Assembly: GCA_033065855.1 (NCBI GenBank)
Contig: JAVXUO010001084.1
Location: 124,001 to 188,000 of the forward strand
Source of the DNA: Escallonia rubra
Taxonomy: Eukaryota; Streptophyta; Magnoliopsida; Escalloniales; Escalloniaceae
DNA: 64,000 nt
Reading direction: 5' to 3'
Of this stretch, positions 59,925 to 64,000 are shown in pieces; positions within the stretch are counted from its first letter, which is position 1, and the number at the start of each line of letters is the position of its first letter. A program made the position numbers and the translations under genes. The notes below the pieces were generated by a model that was not told the DNA's origin, searched no databases, and saw nothing but the letters and a program-made list of their open reading frames with translations.

Positions 59925-62190
59925 CCCCCGTAGATGCTAGTGATCCGTATCTAGGACGAACCTTTCAAACATTGGAAGAAGCTAGAGAACGTTTCCGAGC
60001 GTATTCATTGAGGGTTGGATTTGGCATTAGAATAAAGACTACAAGAACGAGCAACCTAACAAAAAAGATATGCTCTCGCTTATACGAGTGTCATAGGGGT
60101 AGAAACCCAATGCAAAATGAGACACGCGTAGGCAACGATGACAGTGATGATGAAATAGGATATTCGCGCAGAAGACGGGACTGTTTTACTTAAACGAATT
60201 GCCAGGTCAAGATGTTCGTAAGCTATAAAGCCAAGCAAGATCATTGGCTTATTACCAGCCTGGAACTGGCACACAATCACCCGTTAGTAACCCCTTCTAA
60301 GGTGAGTCAGATGCATCAACACAAGAAGATGGGTAAGGTCGCGAGGAGCCTAATTCACACAATGACCGATGTGCGGATATAACCTACCGAGATTGTTAAT
60401 GTTCTTGTGAACAGGCCGGGGGAATTCAAAATTTGAACTTTAACACGACAGACGTTCGTAACGCGGTCCGAACCCATAGACGAGCCGCGTATGACCTCAA
60501 TGATGCTCAATCCACAATGAGCCTATTGAAACGGATGCAGATGGAGGACCCGCATTTTACCTTCGATTATAAACTTGACGACGAGCATCGAGTTAGCATA
60601 ATTTTTTGGGTCGACGGCCGTTCGAGGCTTGCTTATAAGCATTTTGGGGATGTCGTGACTTTCGACACCACATACCGTACCAACAAGTACTCGATGTCGT
60701 TCGCCCCTTTCACGAGGGTCAATCATCATTATCACTCAATCCTGTTCGGGTTCGCCTTGTTAAGGGACGAGAGCGAGAGTTATTTTGAATGGTTGTTTAG
60801 GGCGTGGCTGGAAGCCATGAACAACAAAGCACCGAAGGTTATCATTACCGATCAAGATTTGGCAATGAAGAAGGCTATTGCCACCGTCTTCCCAGATACT
60901 CGACTCAACTTGTGCACTTGGCACATAAGTAACAAATACCCCGAACGTTTGCATCACGTGTATGCAAAGTTTCCAGACTTTAAACAGGATTTTAACACGT
61001 GCGTTAGCAAGTCGTTAACGATTGAGGAATTTGATGAGAGGTGGGAAAAGCTTGTTGAGGATTACTCATTGCAAGACAACGACTGGCTCCAGCACTTGTA
61101 CGAGCTCAAAGAGCAATGGATTGGCGTTTACACGAGGAGGCATTTTTTTGCGGGCATGAAAACCACAGGCAGGAGTGAATCTATGAATGCCACGTTCGAT
61201 AGTTACGTGGGTACAGCTACCAATTTGAAGAGTTTCATCACATCCGCACAGAAAGCGATCGCGTCGTTATTCGTGAAGGAAAGGGCTGCAGATTTTGCAA
61301 CCACGTACAAACAGAGGAGAAGGTTGCTTGAGACCCCGCTGGAGCTGAACGGTGCCAAAGTCTATACGAAGGAGATCTTCTTGCTATACCAAGTAGAGCT
61401 GCAAAAATCGGGACGATACTGTATAAACAAGGTGGCAGAAAAGTCTACGCGTGAGTACAAGGTTTATTCGCTCGTGAATGACCTCGTTCCTGAGAAGCTG
61501 CGCAGAATGTATACGGTGAGCCACGACACATTGACGGACTCGGTGACATGTGTTTGCAAGAAGTTTGAGTTCCATGGCATCCTGTGTAGACACATTCTGC
61601 GATTTTTCACCCAGAAGAATATCAGGACAATCCCCGATAAATACGTCTTGCCACGGTGGACGAAAGGTGCAAACAGGTTGCACGGTACCATTGCCTTTCT
61701 GGAGTACCCGTATACTGACTTTGAAGAATCAGAGACGTTGCGGTATAATTATCTGGTGACGATGTTCACCCGTTTGTCCGTAAAGGGTGCTGCTACAATG
61801 GTCGGTTATAAACATCTCCTCGAGGTAGCTCAGCAGCAAGAGCCCATCGTCGACCAGTTGGAAGCAGCTTCAGTCACCAATGCGGTTGACACCGAGCCTA
61901 CGACAGGATCAGAAGATGACGAGCCGGGGGAGGAAGACGACAATGATATCCGGCCGTTGGATCCAATTATATCGCAAACGAAAGGCCGCAAGAGATCTAC
62001 GCGGATGAAAAGCTCTATTGAAACGACAACTCAACCTAAAAAGCTGTGAAGGTGTGCATTGTGCAACAAAATGACTGACCACGACAAGCGGAACCATTAC
62101 AAGGCATTGGGGGATAAGTTCAGGGGTTTGCAAGACGGGGAAGAAGATGACGCCAAAGATGAGGACGAACAAGCTGCAGTGGACCTTTAA
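59925..62190 (+). pseudogene. FAR1-like / Mutator-like transposase, decayed
   Basis: The N-terminal FAR1 DNA-binding domain (YLGRTFQTLEEARERFRAYS...RVGFGI, later SLELAHNHPL) is split by frameshifting near 60180 and by a stop near 60378. A 538-residue open frame (60433-62049) carries the MULE transposase core: FDTTYRTNKY with D78, VIITDQDLAMKKAI with D140, and LCTWHI with C161/H164. It continues into a SWIM zinc finger (CVCKKFEFHGILCRH, residues 373-387). A TGA at 62047-62049 follows KKL, after which the same frame continues into RCALCNKMTDHDKRNHYKALG, a C-terminal zinc-knuckle-like tail ending at 62190. A domesticated FAR1 gene is the alternative, but the flanking inverted-repeat family and multiple lesions favour a transposon. 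Probably inactive unless other copies are intact. Confidence 0.85.
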
Positions 62191-62342
62191 TTTTTTGTAT
62201 AAGCCATCAAGTCTGTTTGACATTTGTAATAATTTTTTGAAATTTTTTTTTAATAATTTTTCGACCGAATACTGGAATTTTTTTTCTGATGGACCTATGA
62301 GAGGCCATGAAATCTAAGTCTTAAGTTTTTTTTTTGTTACCC

Positions 62343-62626
62343 CGTCCACTACATAGTGTAACAGACAGACGGATCTGCAGAGTCTGCAAATGTACCCCTT
62401 TTATGTCCGCTATACTTATAGGCTATTTATGTCCGCTATACAATGTAGCAGACGGATATGCAGAGCACTAATTTGTTGGTGTTCTTCGTGTCTGCTACAC
62501 AATATAGCGGATGGAATTGCAGAAAAAACTTTTGGTTTTTCGTGTATGTCCGCTATACAATGTAGCGGACGGCATCGCAGAAAAACTTTTAGTCTTCTTT
62601 TATGTCCGCTATACAATGTAGCGGAT
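62343..62626. repeat. Tandem palindrome array between transposase and B3 gene
   Basis: Six related palindromes or half-palindromes start at 62343, 62403, 62431, 62490, 62548 and 62604; the last four are spaced 56-59 bp. The best copies are 23-bp perfect palindromes GTCCGCTATAC...GTAGCGGAC (62548-62570), usually followed by a GCAGA(G/A) and T-rich spacer. The array ends about 100 bp before the B3 start codon. Confidence 0.85.
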
Positions 62627-62635
62627 GACTCTATC

Positions 62636-62655
62636 CTATTATATATATTAATCAG
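62636..62655 (+). promoter_or_regulatory. Candidate TATA box of the B3 gene
   Basis: A TATTATATATATTAAT stretch lies about 80-95 bp upstream of the ATG at 62732, between the palindrome array and a CT-rich leader. Position and composition fit a plant core promoter; no transcript evidence. Confidence 0.4.
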
Positions 62656-62731
62656 ATCAGGCAATCATCTTTATCAGTCCGTCCGTTTCTCTCTCTGTCT
62701 TGAACATCTAACCCAAGCCGCTACCCCATCT

Positions 62732-63276
62732 ATGGCGACCCACATCTCTAGCGATACCACCGTCCTCCCCTCAACGCCGCGGTGCCTTCAGCGACATTCC
62801 CATACCTCGATGGCTTCTGGATCGGCGAGCAGCGGCAAATTTATTGGCAACTTGCACCTGGCAGGCAGACACTTCTTCAAGGTCATGATGCCTGGATTTG
62901 AGAATGAACTTGTAGGCCATCCCTCTTTCTCTGTGTTTTCGTGTGTGTTAAAAGTTTGATCTTTTGGTTAAAAACTAACCTATTTTTTGTATTGTGAATA
63001 TGTTAGGACATACCGGAAGCCTTTACCAATCAACTTACCACAATTTATGACACTTCAAGATTAATTAGCCGCAAGGGGGCATGGCATGTTGGAATCAAAC
63101 TGAAGCCCGACCGACCCAAAAAAAAGCAATTCGCAGAGGGTTGGAACGAATTTGTGCGCCAGCATGGCCTCGAACTCGGGGACTTTGTAGTGTTTGAACA
63201 CATTGGATGGTGGGATTTTCAAGTTTTGATATTTGATCGGAGCACTTGTGAAAAAATTTCTTTCCCCCAATGTTAA
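62732..63276 (+). CDS. B3-domain DNA-binding protein (149 aa, two exons) carried by the MULE
   Basis: Exon 1 is 62732-62911 (60 codons) and exon 2 is 63007-63276. The 95-bp intron has a GTAGGC donor and a TGTTAG acceptor, phase 0. The protein is a Ser/Thr-rich N-terminus followed by a B3 fold from about residue 45: GRHFFKVMMPGFENEL-DIPEAFTNQL, then SRKGAWHVGIKLKP, FAEGWNEFVRQHGLELGDFVVFEHIGWWDFQVLIFDRSTCEK. The order matches REM-type B3 domains (DNA-binding pseudobarrel; GW-F--HGL--GDF-VFE is the signature). It is uninterrupted although the neighbouring transposase is decayed. A palindrome of the element's own type lies downstream (63491), so the gene appears internal to the transposon rather than merely adjacent. 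Target DNA is unknown; the nearby palindromes are the obvious candidates (inference). An upstream in-frame extension through the palindromes is not likely to be translated. Confidence 0.8.
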
Positions 63277-63490
63277 CCCTAAATTCTGTTTATTATGAAT
63301 AAATAAATTTATGTTCATGTTCATTATTTTTCCGAATTTTTTCTCCCTTAATTGTGCAGTTTGAGATTCCGTCGATATACTGAGATCGTTGATTGTGAAT
63401 CATACGTTATTTATTGTTTATCGATATTGAGATTGTTGATTCCGTCGATAAAACAAGTCTTCGTGCACCAATTTATTAAAACAGAATTAT

Positions 63491-63521
63491 CGCCGTCCGC
63501 TACAATGTCTAGCGGACGGCG
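63491..63521. repeat. Palindrome downstream of the B3 gene
   Basis: CGCCGTCCGCTA...TAGCGGACGGCG, a longer-armed version of the array motif. It shows that the element extends past the B3 gene. Confidence 0.85.
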
Positions 63522-63640
63522 CAGCATAAATTCCCAACACTTGAAAAATCAAAAGACGGGGTTCGCTAATTAGATTGACATGTGGATAAGTGCTAGTTGG
63601 AATGAAATCCTAACATGCAGTAGGAAGATATATATATATA

Positions 63641-64000
63641 TCACTCTTCATTTGACATATACTCATCAGATAAGTACTGATCATTGGTTAAAATATTGTT
63701 TCTCTCGTTTGAATTGAGGTGCCTCCCACTAGCCTCGGCCATTTCTTCCGCAAGTTGAAGCATGTAAAATCGTTTTCTACGCAGCAGCATTTGGTTATTC
63801 TCCATACGAATTCGGCACACAACTTTCTTACACTGCTTAACATTACGCCTCGACATAGTAAGTGAACGACGTTGCGGCACAGGTGCTCTCAGCGTGGTGA
63901 GATCTTGGTGTAGCGCTTCTGATTCCTTAACTCGATATGCCCATTCTCTTCGTAAACCTGCATAATACTCTCTCGGATCCGTGTACTTCACTTCTTTGTA
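63641..64000 (-). CDS. Unrecognised basic protein, partial at window edge
   Basis: A minus-strand frame is open from the window edge (YKEVKYTDPREYYAGLRREW...) to a stop at 63641. It is basic in the middle (RRSLTMSRRNVKQCKKVVCRIRMEN, LLRRKRFYMLQ) and acidic at the end (SDEYMSNEE); a helical or coiled-coil character is plausible. It converges on the B3 gene, 365 bp away. No domain was recognised and the N-terminus lies outside the window, so it may be a final exon. It could be a third gene of the MULE or the end of a flanking host gene. Confidence 0.45.
   Translation of the reverse strand, partial: YKEVKYTDPREYYAGLRREWAYRVKESEALHQDLTTLRAPVPQRRSLTMSRRNVKQCKKVVCRIRMENNQMLLRRKRFYMLQLAEEMAEASGRHLNSNERNNILTNDQYLSDEYMSNEE

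Larger units (their letters stand above)
59237..64000 (+). mobile_element. Large MULE-type element with FAR1-like transposase, B3 gene and palindrome arrays (runs off window)
   Basis: It begins GAGCTGATCCGTTGAAATCG at the end of a (TA)n tract and matches the non-autonomous copy at 41114 for about 200 bp. The contents in order are: a 5' palindrome cluster (59349-59484), a pyrimidine-rich leader with a plausible 5' intron (donor AGCGAG followed by GTAACT at 59747), FAR1/MULE transposase, a palindrome array, a B3 gene, one more palindrome (63491-63521) and a minus-strand ORF. The right inverted repeat is not in the window, so the extent is inferred from the palindromes beyond the B3 gene. Confidence 0.7.

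Noticed and set aside
62343-62626. CRISPR-like regular repeats
   Set aside because: Plant nuclear context, spacers that are themselves related, palindromic repeat units and no cas genes; it is a transposon-internal array.
62390-62731. Upstream in-frame extension of the B3 protein through the palindrome array
   Set aside because: It would translate non-coding palindromes and a probable TATA region; the ATG at 62732 follows a leader-like CT-rich stretch.

Overview
ORGANISM AND OVERALL CHARACTER. The window is nuclear DNA of a flowering plant, most likely a eudicot. It has an AT-rich, intron-rich background, Sirevirus-type Ty1/copia and Ty3-like LTR fossils, Helitrons with the plant-type CTAG hairpin end, Mutator-like (MULE), CACTA, hAT and Tourist-like elements, a captured fragment of plant HMG-CoA reductase, and a plant-type ankyrin/PGG membrane protein gene. 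No prokaryotic, CRISPR or RNA-gene signal was seen. || HOST GENE. One host gene explains most of the layout. It lies on the minus strand, with five exons from 53562 down to 11556. All splice phases agree and together give an uninterrupted 700-residue protein: an N-terminal gag-like (UBN2/DUF4219-type) domain, ankyrin repeats and a C-terminal PGG membrane domain (ACD6/ITN1-like). Its coding sequence is 2.1 kb, but introns 3 and 4 are about 25.9 and 13.1 kb because transposons have piled into them. || REGION BY REGION. 1-5933: 5' part of a Sirevirus-like copia fossil on the minus strand, with an LTR carrying a cluster of CAGTCGACTG palindromes. 6200-7290: older copia gag fragment. 7880-11314: candidate 3.4-kb solo LTR with a 5-bp target duplication. 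11556-12170: last exon. 12234-24693: three head-to-tail Helitrons (minus orientation) filling intron 4, with an outer scar of two TCTATA hexamers that records their order of insertion. 25227-25666: exon 4. 25667-51549: intron 3, holding two Helitron families in both orientations, a Pack-MULE with an HMGR fragment (27451-28824), a Tourist-like MITE, a tandem non-autonomous LTR array with a pararetrovirus-like scrap, a Sirevirus LTR fragment, two further MULE-type elements and a LINE-like tail. 51550-53562: exons 3 to 1. 55512-57869: hAT-type element with a CACTA element nested inside it. 59084-64000: a MITE, then a large MULE-type element running out of the window. || MOST INTERESTING SYSTEM. 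The element starting at 59237 carries a decayed FAR1-like MULE transposase, an apparently intact two-exon B3 DNA-binding protein gene, an array of about 57-bp units each holding a 23-bp palindrome (GTCCGCTA...TAGCGGAC) just upstream of the B3 gene, and a further minus-strand ORF. The same palindromes occur in two shorter relatives without transposase (41114-42747 and 59084-59219), and all three copies sit in (TA)n tracts. This layout (transposase, separate DNA-binding protein, arrayed non-coding motifs) recalls the VANDAL/VANC anti-silencing arrangement, but with a B3 protein; that functional reading is inference.
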